This document shows positions 52,927 to 61,599 of a stretch of DNA of 64,000 nt, piece by piece. The stretch comes from Tissierellia bacterium (GTDB taxonomy: Bacteria; Bacillota; Clostridia; Tissierellales; Tepidimicrobiaceae): contig DUMS01000007.1 of NCBI GenBank assembly GCA_012839745.1, positions 62,001-126,000 of the forward strand, written 5' to 3'. The notes beneath the pieces were generated by a model, which saw nothing but the letters and a program-made list of their open reading frames with translations, was not told where the DNA came from and searched no databases. Position numbers and translations under genes: made by a program. Each line of letters opens with the position of its first letter. Position 1 is the first letter of the stretch.

Positions 52927-53467
52927 AGGATTTATACTTATGGAATTAATACTGTATATTGCAATAGGGTCTATTATAGTACTGGCAATGTTTTCAATGA
53001 TGAACTTTACAATTAGGGTGTATAAAAGAGGGCAAAATGAGGATGAGATATTATTACATGGCAGACATGCCATAGAATATATAAAAAAGGAGATAAAAAG
53101 TGCAGACAAGATATTTTCATCAAAAAAAATACCGGATTTGGATGAAAAATATGAAGATAATATAGGTTTTGTTATATTCAGGTTTGACCCTGATGACCCA
53201 AGGGGATACAAATATAATTATGTTACTTTTTATAGAGAGGATAATAAGTTAGTCAGGATAGCAGCCAACAGGACAAATGAAACATTACCCAGGGCCAGCT
53301 CTTTTGGTGGTTTTAACACAGTGGCAGAATATGTGGCATCAATTCGAGATACATATATTGATTTTGAAACTAAGACTGTATATTTAAATTTTATTTTATG
53401 CGATGATTTAGCCAGAGAGTATGAGTTTCAATCTATAATAGGTGCAAGATGCCCAGTGGAATATTAA
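52916..53467 (+). CDS. Minor pseudopilin, GspJ/PilW-like
   Basis: A 183-residue prepilin-like protein from the ATG at 52916, which overlaps the previous gene by eleven bases. Leader MRNRG, mature start FILMELILYIAIGSIIV with E5. GRHAIEYIKKEIKSADKI near residue 48 is the alpha-helical segment typical of PilW/GspJ. Translational coupling with the preceding minor pilin suggests a fixed ratio in a tip complex. Confidence 0.78.
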   Translation: MRNRGFILMELILYIAIGSIIVLAMFSMMNFTIRVYKRGQNEDEILLHGRHAIEYIKKEIKSADKIFSSKKIPDLDEKYEDNIGFVIFRFDPDDPRGYKYNYVTFYREDNKLVRIAANRTNETLPRASSFGGFNTVAEYVASIRDTYIDFETKTVYLNFILCDDLAREYEFQSIIGARCPVEY

Positions 53468-53485
53468 TGCCTTGGAGGTCTAATT

Positions 53486-54502
53486 GTGAAAAAAAGTGAT
53501 GGCTTTATTACTATTATGGTATTGGCTATAATGTCTATCATAATGGTTTCTTCTCTATATTTGATGCATATGTATACCTTGGAATTTATGATAGTAACCT
53601 CTACTGTAAATAGCATACAATCCTACTATTTTTCCGAAGGAAAAGTTTATACCATATTGAATAAAAATGAGTATTTAAACAGTATTATGCCTAGTATTAA
53701 ACAGTTTGTAAAGGACATATATATCAAAATAATAAAAGGTATCAATATATTTCTTGATGTAGAGGACCTTTTTGAAGGCGATACGAATAATGTAGTTTCA
53801 GCAAGTATATATCATGACTATGATGGAAGAATAATACTGGAGGTAAAAATAAAAAGCACTTTCAAAAATATTACCAGAGAGGTAATATCCAAGATTACTG
53901 TAGTAAATGATCTTTTTGAATTAGGAAATCCACTTGTATCTGACGAGTTATTAAGCGATGAGAATCGAAATATGTTTAACGATTATATGAGTTTTCTTAA
54001 GAGCAATGTGGAAATACAAGAACTTGATAGTGGCATATATGGAACTGATTTGAAAGATTATGAGAAAATAAGGCTAATAAAGGATTCCAATGCTTATAGT
54101 ATTGAATGCTATAGGAATGAAATAGAACACCCGGTTAGAATAGAGAATTTTACAACTGATAAGGTATTTCTGATTATTAGGAAAAACATTTTAACACCTG
54201 AAGTATTAATTGTAGATTTAAATCCTTCAGGAAATTATAAATTGGAAGGCATAATATATATTGAAGGTGATTTGGTCATATGTAACGATTTTGAATTAAA
54301 TGGGATATTAATTGTAAATGGCAGCATAAATATAATTCCATCAGCTAATATGAATGTTAATGGAGTAGTGTTGTATAAAGGGGAAGAAAACATTGAAAAT
54401 GAAAGGTTGCATTTGCAGTATGATTTTTCTAAAATAAGAAAATATGGAATATATCTGCCTAAATTTATAGATTTAAAGATTAGAAACATAAAGAGTAATT
54501 AA
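53486..54502 (+). CDS. Large minor pseudopilin, PilX/GspK-like, without Glu5
   Basis: A 338-residue protein with leader MKKSDG and mature start FITIMVLAIMSIIMV, where position 5 is Met rather than Glu. Lack of Glu5 and larger size are the marks of GspK/PilX proteins that cap the pilus tip. The C-terminal part has beta-helix-like repeats (GNYKLEGIIYIEGDLVICNDFELNGILIVNG-like pattern, near residues 250-300), as in polymer-forming or cell-wall-facing domains. GTG start after GGAGG. Last gene of the pilus cluster. Confidence 0.75.
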   Translation: MKKSDGFITIMVLAIMSIIMVSSLYLMHMYTLEFMIVTSTVNSIQSYYFSEGKVYTILNKNEYLNSIMPSIKQFVKDIYIKIIKGINIFLDVEDLFEGDTNNVVSASIYHDYDGRIILEVKIKSTFKNITREVISKITVVNDLFELGNPLVSDELLSDENRNMFNDYMSFLKSNVEIQELDSGIYGTDLKDYEKIRLIKDSNAYSIECYRNEIEHPVRIENFTTDKVFLIIRKNILTPEVLIVDLNPSGNYKLEGIIYIEGDLVICNDFELNGILIVNGSINIIPSANMNVNGVVLYKGEENIENERLHLQYDFSKIRKYGIYLPKFIDLKIRNIKSN

Positions 54503-54524
54503 ATATGAGGAGAAAAACTGCATC

Positions 54525-55079
54525 ATGAATGAAGAATTTTTAAAAAAGAATATAGTCTTAATTGGAATGAGCGGAGCTGGAAAATCTACAGTGGGAAAGT
54601 ATATTGGGCAAAAGTTGAATATGGAGTTTATAGATACTGATGATATGATAATTGAATCTACAGGCAAAACTATTGACAGAATATTTGAGGAACATGGAGA
54701 AGAGTTTTTCAGATTCCTTGAATCAGATTTGATAAAAAGAATATATTTACTTGAAAGAAAGGTTATAGCAACAGGCGGGGGAATTATACTAAACAGTAAT
54801 AATATCCAACTTCTTAAGGAAAAGGGAGTCTTGTTTTTCCTTTCTGCTAAGGTGGATACATTACTAAAGAATTTATTATCAGGCTTATGTACTGATGACC
54901 GCAGGCCTCTTTTGAAGAATGCCCAGAATTTACATGAAACAATCAGGAATTTGTACATAAGCAGAAAGAATAAGTACTTATCCAGTGCAGATTATATTAT
55001 AGATGTTGATGAAAAACCCTTTAACCTGGTAGGGGATGAAATTATTTCTATATTTAAGTCTCTTTCCTCTTGTAGTTGA
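54525..55079 (+). CDS. aroK: Shikimate kinase
   Basis: P-loop kinase of 184 residues for the fifth step of the shikimate pathway. Walker A is GMSGAGKST near residue 16, DTDDMI near residue 38 binds shikimate, and the glycine-rich ATGGGIIL is near residue 85. Ribosome-binding site AGGAG lies twelve bases before the ATG. It follows the pilus genes and precedes efp; the tip of the gene contains the -35 box of the efp promoter. Alternative: gluconate kinase, less likely given DTDD and GGG. Confidence 0.88.
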   Translation: MNEEFLKKNIVLIGMSGAGKSTVGKYIGQKLNMEFIDTDDMIIESTGKTIDRIFEEHGEEFFRFLESDLIKRIYLLERKVIATGGGIILNSNNIQLLKEKGVLFFLSAKVDTLLKNLLSGLCTDDRRPLLKNAQNLHETIRNLYISRKNKYLSSADYIIDVDEKPFNLVGDEIISIFKSLSSCS

Positions 55080-55098
55080 CTTTAAGGCTTGATATAAT
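55070..55098 (+). promoter_or_regulatory. Promoter of efp
   Basis: TTGTAG (55070-55075), a 17-base spacer and TATAAT (55093-55098) with the extended -10 TG two bases before it. It gives a leader of about 160 bases. Confidence 0.7.
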
Positions 55099-55104
55099 TA
55101 AATA

Positions 55105-55255
55105 GCAAATATGAGTCCATTTATCTAATATTTCACAACCTGAGTTTATAAAACCGTAAATGCTCTTGTGTATGTAAATGGTGAATATCTAGGTTATAAG
55201 TAAGTGTTTATCTGCCTGTCCAGGAAATATTGACTATTATAAATAATAATATTGA
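55105..55255 (+). promoter_or_regulatory. Structured efp leader with crossing pairings
   Basis: ATATTTCAC (55128-55136) can pair with GTGAATAT (55181-55188, one bulge), and the adjacent AACCT-G-AG (55137-55144) with CTAGGTT (55189-55195). The order A-B-A'-B' is that of a pseudoknot or of two mutually exclusive states. GTAAATG is also repeated directly (55156-55162, 55174-55180). No known riboswitch motif is recognised. Confidence 0.4.
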
Positions 55256-55267
55256 GGAGGTTGAAAA

Positions 55268-55825
55268 ATGATATCAGCAGGTGATTTTAGAAAAGGTAAT
55301 ACTTTTGAAATGGATGGAGAGGTATATCAGATAATAGATTTTCAGCATGTTAAGCCAGGTAAAGGAGCTGCCTTTGTAAGAGCAAAGATTAAGAATGTTA
55401 TGACAGGAGCCATAAGGGAGACTACATTTAACCCAACTGACAGATTTCCAGAAGCAAGGATAGAAACAAAGGAAATGCAATATCTATATAACGATGGACA
55501 TCTATATTACTTTATGGACAATGAAACATACGAGCAATTACCATTGGAAAAAGATCAGGTTGAAGATGCTATATTGTATATAAAGGAGAATGATACTGCT
55601 ATAATACGATTCTATCAAGGCAAACCATTCCAGGTTGTTCCTCCTAACTTTGTGGAACTAGTTGTAACTCATACTGAACCAGGTGTAAAGGGAGATACAG
55701 CTACAGGTGCAACAAAGCCTGCTACAATGGAAACTGGCCTCGTTATTAACGTTCCATTGTTTGTAAATGAAGGAGATAAAATAAAGATTGATACAAGAAC
55801 TGGTGAGTATTTATCCAGAGTTTAG
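55268..55825 (+). CDS. efp: Elongation factor P
   Basis: Translation factor of 185 residues that rescues ribosomes stalled on polyproline. Three OB-like domains: [20 protein letters not shown] at the start, the loop with [12 protein letters not shown] near residue 29 whose Lys/Arg position (K32) carries the modification in other species, and the C-terminal GEYLSRV. GAGGAGG ribosome-binding site. No lysyl-modification genes (epmA/B) or ymfI-type genes are nearby. Confidence 0.97.
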   Translation: MISAGDFRKGNTFEMDGEVYQIIDFQHVKPGKGAAFVRAKIKNVMTGAIRETTFNPTDRFPEARIETKEMQYLYNDGHLYYFMDNETYEQLPLEKDQVEDAILYIKENDTAIIRFYQGKPFQVVPPNFVELVVTHTEPGVKGDTATGATKPATMETGLVINVPLFVNEGDKIKIDTRTGEYLSRV

Positions 55826-55861
55826 GATATAATAAAAATATATTAAAAAGGAGGGATAATA

Positions 55862-56197
55862 ATGGAATACCTATATAAAAAAGTATCCTACATAAAAGGA
55901 CTGGCTGAGGGTCTAAAGATCGATGAAAATTCAAATGAAGGGAAACTGTTACTACATATAGTTGATGTCTTGGAAGACTTTGCAGATGCAATAAACGAGC
56001 TGGCAGAGGATTATGAAGATCTTGAACGCTATGTGGACTACATCGATGAAGATTTAACTGATGTTGAAGATGAGTTATATGATTACGATGATGAAGATGA
56101 ATACGATGAAGATTATGATGACTATGATGATTACGACGACTATGATGAGTACGAAGATATGGACTATGAGGAAGATTTAGAAAAGGATGAAAAATAA
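55862..56197 (+). CDS. CD1247-like protein with Asp/Tyr-rich acidic tail
   Basis: A 111-residue protein. The N-terminal 60 residues (YLYKKVSYIKGLAEGLKID, then a helix with EGKLLLHIVDVLEDFADAI) match the domain called CD1247 N-terminal in Clostridia. The C-terminal 45 residues are almost only Asp, Glu and Tyr (runs such as DYDDYDDYDDYDEY). Related proteins end in a zinc ribbon, which is absent here. GGAGGG ribosome-binding site; placed between efp and spoIIIA as in other Clostridia. Function unknown. Confidence 0.75.
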   Translation: MEYLYKKVSYIKGLAEGLKIDENSNEGKLLLHIVDVLEDFADAINELAEDYEDLERYVDYIDEDLTDVEDELYDYDDEDEYDEDYDDYDDYDDYDEYEDMDYEEDLEKDEK

Positions 56198-56211
56198 ATA
56201 ATAAGTATATT

Positions 56212-56246
56212 AAACTTAAAACCATTTTGGTTTTAAGTTTTTTTTT
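56212..56246 (+). terminator. Intrinsic terminator before the spoIIIA operon
   Basis: AAACTTAAAACCA pairs perfectly with TGGTTTTAAGTTT across a 3-base loop, followed by six T. Confidence 0.85.
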
Positions 56247-56274
56247 GCATATTATTTTGGCTTGTTCATATTTA
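56247..56274 (+). promoter_or_regulatory. Candidate sigma-E promoter of spoIIIA
   Basis: GCATATT (56247-56253) matches the sigma-E -35 pattern KMATATT exactly; after 13 bases CATATTTA (56267-56274) matches the CATA of the -10 box. It lies just past the upstream terminator and 22 bases before the spoIIIAA start. In Bacillus spoIIIA is sigma-E dependent. Confidence 0.55.
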
Positions 56275-56295
56275 TATATAAAGGAGGGACAGGTT

Positions 56296-57267
56296 ATGGG
56301 AAAAAAGGATATAGGAATATATGAGAATGTTCTGGAATATATTAGTTTAGAATTAAGCAATATCCTAAAAAAAATACCAGCAACATATAAGGCCAATATT
56401 GAAGAGATAAGGTTAAGAAGTGGAGCACCACTTAATATATATTGCATGAATAGAGACTATTTTGTTACCAGGGAAGGAATGATTACAAATGAAAAGGAAA
56501 AAGGGGTGATGGTTGAAAGAAATGATATAATGAAGACTTTTCAATTAATAAGCAATTACTCAGTATATGCATTTGAAGAAGAAATAAGGAATGGATTCAT
56601 AACCCTAAAAGGGGGGCATAGAGTGGGCATAGGAGGAAAGGTTCTATATGGTGCCAATGGAATAGACAAAATAAAGAATATATCTTCATTGAACATCAGG
56701 ATAGCCCGGGAAAAGTTAGGAATATCAAATAAATTGGTTAAGTACATAGTGGATTTCCCTGATTCAATATACAACACGCTGATTATTTCACCCCCTCAAT
56801 GTGGCAAAACAACAATATTGAGGGATTTAATAAGGAATTTAAGCAGCGGTATAGACCTGTTGCAGGGGAAGGGCTTTAAAATAGGAGTAATAGATGAGAG
56901 GTCAGAAATAGCAGGAATGTATAATGGTATTCCCCAGCATAATATAGGCCCAAGAACAGATGTATTGGATGGATGCAATAAAAAGGATGGAACTATGATG
57001 CTATTAAGGTCAATGTCTCCAGAAATCATAGCTATGGATGAAATTGGAAACATACAGGATGTTGAAGCAATACATGAAATACTTAAAGCAGGAGTTAAGA
57101 TAATTGCAACTGTTCATGGAAACTCTATTGATGACCTTCTATCCAGGAGAAGCTTAAATATTCTGGTTAATGACAGAATATTCAAAAGATATGTATTCTT
57201 GGATAATTCACAAGGGGTTGGTACTATAAAAAGCATCATAGATGGAGATACATTTACACCTATATGA
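56296..57267 (+). CDS. spoIIIAA: Stage III sporulation protein AA (ATPase)
   Basis: Secretion-type ATPase of the mother-cell-to-forespore feeding channel, 323 residues. Walker A is SPPQCGKTT near residue 169; GVIDERSEIAG and MDEIGN give Walker B-like acidic residues. The ATG at 56296 lies after AAGGAGGG; an in-frame start at 56227 would lie in the upstream terminator. First gene of a complete spoIIIAA-AH operon. Confidence 0.95.
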   Translation: MGKKDIGIYENVLEYISLELSNILKKIPATYKANIEEIRLRSGAPLNIYCMNRDYFVTREGMITNEKEKGVMVERNDIMKTFQLISNYSVYAFEEEIRNGFITLKGGHRVGIGGKVLYGANGIDKIKNISSLNIRIAREKLGISNKLVKYIVDFPDSIYNTLIISPPQCGKTTILRDLIRNLSSGIDLLQGKGFKIGVIDERSEIAGMYNGIPQHNIGPRTDVLDGCNKKDGTMMLLRSMSPEIIAMDEIGNIQDVEAIHEILKAGVKIIATVHGNSIDDLLSRRSLNILVNDRIFKRYVFLDNSQGVGTIKSIIDGDTFTPI

Positions 57268-57282
57268 AGAAGGGGTGATTAA

Positions 57283-57807
57283 GTGATTTTTCTTAAATTA
57301 ATAGGAGGATTTTTGATAATATTTTCGTCTGCAATACTCGGATTCAATTATGGAAACAGATTTTCCAAGCGGTTTGAAAACCTATGCTTTCTGGAACAAT
57401 GCATAAAAATACTTGAAACTGAAATAGTATACGGAGCATATCCGCTGCCAGACGCTTTATCAAATGTTTATACTAAGGGAAACAAAAAAGTGTCGTTTAT
57501 ATTTGAAAGGATAAAATCTCACCTGTTGGGAAGTAGGGAAGGGGATGTGTTTAACAGCTTTTTAAGCGTTGCAGATACAGTTAAGGATGAGTTAAGCTTT
57601 AAGGATGAGGATATTGAGCTGTTTTTATCCCTTGGCAGAATATTAGGTTCCTCAGACAGGGAGGATCAGGAAAAAAATTTCAGGATAGTATTAAACCAGA
57701 TTAAGCTATTGCAGGAAGATGCAAAGATGGAAATGGATAAAAATGAGAAGATGTACAAAAATCTGGGCATTTTAATGGGAATTGCCATTGTTTTAATACT
57801 TTTATAG
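57283..57807 (+). CDS. spoIIIAB: Stage III sporulation protein AB
   Basis: A 174-residue GspF-related membrane protein of the feeding channel, with membrane segments at the N-terminus (about residues 3-22) and C-terminus (about 155-173) flanking a helical cytoplasmic domain. FENLCFLEQCIKILETEIVYGAYPLPDAL near residue 31 is conserved. GTG start after GGGGTG, 15 bases after spoIIIAA. Confidence 0.92.
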   Translation: MIFLKLIGGFLIIFSSAILGFNYGNRFSKRFENLCFLEQCIKILETEIVYGAYPLPDALSNVYTKGNKKVSFIFERIKSHLLGSREGDVFNSFLSVADTVKDELSFKDEDIELFLSLGRILGSSDREDQEKNFRIVLNQIKLLQEDAKMEMDKNEKMYKNLGILMGIAIVLILL

Positions 57808-57819
57808 AGGAGTGAACAT

Positions 57820-58017
57820 ATGGATATTAGCTTGATATTCAAAATAGCTAGTATAGGTATATTATTAGGAATACTTAATATAATCCTGGATAAAGCAGAT
57901 AAAAAGGAGTTTTCATACATTATTACTTTAGTTGGAGTAGTAATTGTGTTTGGAATGGTTATAAGCCTGATTTCCAGGCTCTTCGATAGCATACGATCTA
58001 TTTTTCAACTGTATTGA
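57820..58017 (+). CDS. spoIIIAC: Stage III sporulation protein AC
   Basis: A 65-residue protein with two membrane segments, the usual size. DISLIFKIASIGILLGILNIIL and LDKADKKEFSYIITLVG are typical. GAGGAGTG ribosome-binding site. Part of the spoIIIA membrane complex with AD and AE. Confidence 0.92.
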   Translation: MDISLIFKIASIGILLGILNIILDKADKKEFSYIITLVGVVIVFGMVISLISRLFDSIRSIFQLY

Positions 58018-58031
58018 CGGGATGGGATGTT

Positions 58032-58421
58032 ATGGATATAGTGCAAATTGTAGGTATTGGAATAATATCGACAATATTAATAATATTATTGCGCCAATCA
58101 AACAAGGCTGAATTTGCGCTCCTTGTTAGTGCAATTACAGGCATGATTATATTTTCAATGGTTATTGATAAGATGAGATATGTAATTGAAACATTAAGTA
58201 GCCTAGCGAGAAATGTTAATATGGAATTTACTTATTTTTCTACTATATTAAAGATTATTGGAATTGCATATATAGTTGAGTTTGGAGCTCAAATATCAAG
58301 AGATGCTGGTGAAAATGCAATAGCATCAAAAATTGAGCTAGGCGGAAAGGTTATAATGATGGTTTTGGCAATGCCAATTATATTAGCCTTGCTGGATTTA
58401 ATTATGAAAGTACTTCCTTAA
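58032..58421 (+). CDS. spoIIIAD: Stage III sporulation protein AD
   Basis: A 129-residue polytopic membrane protein with three or four hydrophobic segments; N-terminal MDIVQIVGIGIISTILIILL is standard. A TTG at 58014 overlaps the spoIIIAC stop; the ATG at 58032 gives the family length and follows GGGATGGGATG. Related by sequence to SpoIIIAC. Confidence 0.92.
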   Translation: MDIVQIVGIGIISTILIILLRQSNKAEFALLVSAITGMIIFSMVIDKMRYVIETLSSLARNVNMEFTYFSTILKIIGIAYIVEFGAQISRDAGENAIASKIELGGKVIMMVLAMPIILALLDLIMKVLP

Positions 58422-58434
58422 AAGGTGGATGAGG

Positions 58435-59634
58435 ATGGCAATAAACAGAAAGATAATTATATTTTTATTAATTTTTATTTTTATACATTATAAATGTGCT
58501 TATGCTCAAGTAGATAATTTCAAAATAGTTGAGGATGCAGATATGTTGGATAGCTTCATGAGAGAACAGCTGGATAGTTTAAATATAAGGGAACTAGAGC
58601 TTGTGCTGGAGGATTTGAAAAGGGGGAATGAAAAATACATTTCCAGTATATCCATTAAGGAATATATTCTGTCTATTTTAAGGGGGGAAGCTTCATTAGA
58701 TATTAAAAGCGTGACAAAAGAAGTACTAAAAACAATGCTGGATGAAGTAATAGACAATCTATCCCTTATATCGCAAATACTTGTTGTGACAATTGGCTGT
58801 TCAATACTCACAAATCTTCAAACAAGCTTTGAAGAGGACAGCATTGCTAAACTGGGACATTATGCCTGCTATATTATATTGTCCATGATGATAATAAACA
58901 GCTTTATGATGGCCATAGGGTTAGCAAGGGATACAGTAATAAGAATGGTGGGTTTTATGGAGGTATTATTACCAATACTATTGGTATTGCTTACTGCAGT
59001 AAGCGGAGCAGGTACAAGGCTTCTTTTCCATCCTGTAGTTATAGGGACTGTGAATATAATTGGCAATTTGATTAAAAGCGTGGTGTTCCCACTTATACTG
59101 TTCACTTTCATAGTAGGCGTAATAAGCAATATTTCTCAGAAAGCTCAGTTTTCAAAACTTTCTGAATTGTTGCGGCAGGTAGTGGCATTCATTCTTGGAG
59201 GAGCTTTTACAATTTTTGTTGCTATTATTACAATCTATGGTATAGGTTCCAATGTAGATGGAATTACTATAAGAACTGCTAAATTTGCAGTAGATAACTT
59301 TATACCTATTATCGGTAAATTTTTATCCGATGCAGTAGAAACAGTAGTAGGTGGTTCTGCAATATTGAAAAATGGCATAGGAATGATTGGATTAATAGCT
59401 TTATTCCTGATAATACTTTTCCCTGCAGTAAAAATACTGGTTCTTATATTTGTTTACAAGCTGATTTCAGCTTTAGTTCAGCCTATAGTAGCAGATAATA
59501 TTACAGATTGTTTTGAGGAAGTATCTAAGGACCTGATTATGATCCTGGTAGGTATCATTACGGTTGCTACAATGTTTTTTATCACAATAACAGTAATAGT
59601 TGAAGCAGGTAATTCAGCGTTGATGTTCAGGTAG
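58435..59634 (+). CDS. spoIIIAE: Stage III sporulation protein AE
   Basis: A 399-residue membrane protein with a cleavable signal peptide (about residues 1-24, ending CAYAQV), an extracytoplasmic helical region (about 25-105) and about seven membrane segments, with the conserved LVLLTAVSGAGTRLLFHP near residue 184. ATG at 58435 is six bases after AAAGGTGG; the ATG at 58429 touches it. It forms the channel with AC, AD and the forespore protein SpoIIQ. Confidence 0.93.
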   Translation: MAINRKIIIFLLIFIFIHYKCAYAQVDNFKIVEDADMLDSFMREQLDSLNIRELELVLEDLKRGNEKYISSISIKEYILSILRGEASLDIKSVTKEVLKTMLDEVIDNLSLISQILVVTIGCSILTNLQTSFEEDSIAKLGHYACYIILSMMIINSFMMAIGLARDTVIRMVGFMEVLLPILLVLLTAVSGAGTRLLFHPVVIGTVNIIGNLIKSVVFPLILFTFIVGVISNISQKAQFSKLSELLRQVVAFILGGAFTIFVAIITIYGIGSNVDGITIRTAKFAVDNFIPIIGKFLSDAVETVVGGSAILKNGIGMIGLIALFLIILFPAVKILVLIFVYKLISALVQPIVADNITDCFEEVSKDLIMILVGIITVATMFFITITVIVEAGNSALMFR

Positions 59635-59643
59635 GTGATGGTA

Positions 59644-60294
59644 ATGGATATTATAGTGTTTTTAAAGGATTGGGTAAAATCCATTGCAATAATTTTTGTT
59701 CTTATATCAATAATAGAAATTGCCATTCCCAACGGAAATCTAAAAAAATATATAAATATGTTCATGGGGTTTCTCATAATCATAGTGATTATTACACCAT
59801 TTGTTAATATAATTGATAGCAATTACAATATTGAAAAGGATATTTTTAAGAACATTGTGAAGGGAATTGAAACCAGGGAGGTTTATAATAATGAAATACT
59901 GCAAACTCAGGAAAAGCAGATAAAGAATCTATATGTGAGTAAAATTAAGAAGGATATTTTAGAGGCAATTGGAGAACTGATGCATCATGATGTTTCCAGA
60001 TTGGATGTTTCAATCTATGAGGATGAAGCTAATTTTGGAAGTATTCAGCATGTTGAGATTGTGCTAAAGGAGAAAAAAAATGAGAGTATTAACGAGGATA
60101 AATCAATAAATGTTGTTAATATAGAGGAAATCACAATTGAGAAATCAGCTGAAAAAGCAAAAGATAACCTATTACAGGACATAGAGCAAATAATGGGCAT
60201 ATTAAACGACAAATATAATGTATCTAAAGACAAAATAACAGTTTATTTAAATACTATGGGGGAAGGTGAACATAGTGGAAAAAATAATAAATAG
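59644..60294 (+). CDS. spoIIIAF: Stage III sporulation protein AF
   Basis: A 216-residue protein with two N-terminal membrane segments (about residues 11-30 and 38-58) and a soluble ring-building-motif-like domain (about 95-215). IEIAIPNGNLKKYINMFMGFLIII near residue 22 is the family signature. GTG 59635 and ATG 59638 abut spoIIIAE; the ATG at 59644 fits the TAGGTGATGG site best. Overlaps spoIIIAG by 20 bases. Confidence 0.88.
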   Translation: MDIIVFLKDWVKSIAIIFVLISIIEIAIPNGNLKKYINMFMGFLIIIVIITPFVNIIDSNYNIEKDIFKNIVKGIETREVYNNEILQTQEKQIKNLYVSKIKKDILEAIGELMHHDVSRLDVSIYEDEANFGSIQHVEIVLKEKKNESINEDKSINVVNIEEITIEKSAEKAKDNLLQDIEQIMGILNDKYNVSKDKITVYLNTMGEGEHSGKNNK

Positions 60295-60853
60295 AATAAA
60301 AGAGTATCTGAAAAATAACAACAATGGTGAATTTGTCAGAAACATATTAGTACTGCTCATAATAGGCGTTATGGTGTTCATACTTGCAGATATTATGGGA
60401 AGTGGAAGAAATAAGGAAGCCAATATTATTAAAAGCGTAAATGATGAGTCATATAATAATATGCCAAATGATTACACTACGGTTTTAGAGAGAAAACTTG
60501 AGGATATACTTAGCCGCCTTAAAGGGGTGGGTGAGGTTAAAGTAATGATAACACTTGAAGAAACAGAAGAGGTGGTTCCTGCATTTAATACTACAAAGAA
60601 CAATGAAAATACCAAGGAAACGGACTCACAGGGAGGAACCAGGGAAATCATAAGGGAAGATATGACTATTCAAGTGGTTACAGGAGATGAAGGTTCACCA
60701 ATTGTGTTAAAGGAAATAAAGCCTACTATAAGGGGTGTAATAGTGATTGCAGAAGGAGCAGATGATTTATCTGTAAAGGAAATGCTATATGAAGCAGTTA
60801 AAACGGCATTGGGAATACCTGGAAATAGGGTTGAAGTATATTCTGGTAAATAG
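60275..60853 (+). CDS. spoIIIAG: Stage III sporulation protein AG
   Basis: A 192-residue bitopic protein: membrane helix about residues 22-40, then a ring-building-motif domain with ILSRLKGVGEVKVMITLEE near residue 78 and VIVIAEGADDLSVKEML near residue 155. In Bacillus it forms a large ring in the intermembrane space. GTG 60275 is six bases after GGAAGGTG; GTG 60266 lies within that site. Confidence 0.92.
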   Translation: MEKIINRIKEYLKNNNNGEFVRNILVLLIIGVMVFILADIMGSGRNKEANIIKSVNDESYNNMPNDYTTVLERKLEDILSRLKGVGEVKVMITLEETEEVVPAFNTTKNNENTKETDSQGGTREIIREDMTIQVVTGDEGSPIVLKEIKPTIRGVIVIAEGADDLSVKEMLYEAVKTALGIPGNRVEVYSGK

Positions 60854-60865
60854 GAGGGGGATAAT

Positions 60866-61528
60866 ATGTTTACAATTAAAAAACCTGCCATAATAGCTGT
60901 TTTAGTGATTCTGCTGGTAATAACAGGATATATTAATCATAACCTGACTAAGCAGGCATCTGCAAGGGTTTCAAGCGATTATCAGAATTATGAGGAAGAG
61001 GAATTGGCTAAACAGGCTCAATCAGAGTTTGGAAGACTTGTTCCAACTATATCAGAAGGTGAGGATACAGACGATATTGAAATATTGGATTCGGAATCTG
61101 GCAAGACACTAGATGATATGATCATTGAAACTGAAGCGGATATTTCTGAAACCATAAGCAATAAAGAAAGCTTAGTTTCAAAGAATTATTTCATTGAGCA
61201 GAGACTGGCAAGGGATAAATTAAGGGCTGGATTAATAGATCGATTAAATGATATAGTTAACAATGAAAACTCAAGTCAGGAAATGGTGACTGAAGCCCAG
61301 AGAAAGATAATGGAGATAGGCGAATTATCTGAGAAGGAATTAACAATAGAGGGTTTGATAAAAGCGAAGGGATTTGAAGAAGCTTTAGTGTTTCTAACAG
61401 TTGATGAGGCAAAGGTTGTAGTAGGAAAAGAAGAGCTTACAGAGCAGGATGTAGTAAAAATACTTGAAATAGTGTTAAGTGAAACTGATTTAGATGCTTC
61501 AGATGTAAATATTATGAAAAAAAATTAG
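60866..61528 (+). CDS. spoIIIAH: Stage III sporulation protein AH
   Basis: A 220-residue bitopic protein with a membrane helix (about residues 8-25), a long acidic linker and a C-terminal ring-building-motif/YscJ-like domain (about 105-218). AH binds SpoIIQ from the forespore to complete the channel. GGAGGGGG ribosome-binding site. Last gene of the operon. Confidence 0.92.
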   Translation: MFTIKKPAIIAVLVILLVITGYINHNLTKQASARVSSDYQNYEEEELAKQAQSEFGRLVPTISEGEDTDDIEILDSESGKTLDDMIIETEADISETISNKESLVSKNYFIEQRLARDKLRAGLIDRLNDIVNNENSSQEMVTEAQRKIMEIGELSEKELTIEGLIKAKGFEEALVFLTVDEAKVVVGKEELTEQDVVKILEIVLSETDLDASDVNIMKKN

Positions 61529-61534
61529 AAGTGT

Positions 61535-61563
61535 TTGTAAAAAATTTATAGCTTTGATATAAT
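61535..61563 (+). promoter_or_regulatory. Promoter of the Asp23-type gene
   Basis: TTGTAA (61535-61540), a 17-base spacer and TATAAT (61558-61563) with the extended -10 TG. It separates this trio from the sporulation operon. Confidence 0.7.
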
Positions 61564-61599
61564 AGCTTTAAAGGTATACAGAAATAGGAGGTGTCAAAT

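Noticed and set aside
55746-56447. A 233-codon - strand open frame across the CD1247-like gene
   Set aside because: It is the shadow of the repetitive Asp/Tyr codons (giving His/Leu/Ser-rich sequence) and spans a terminator and two real genes.
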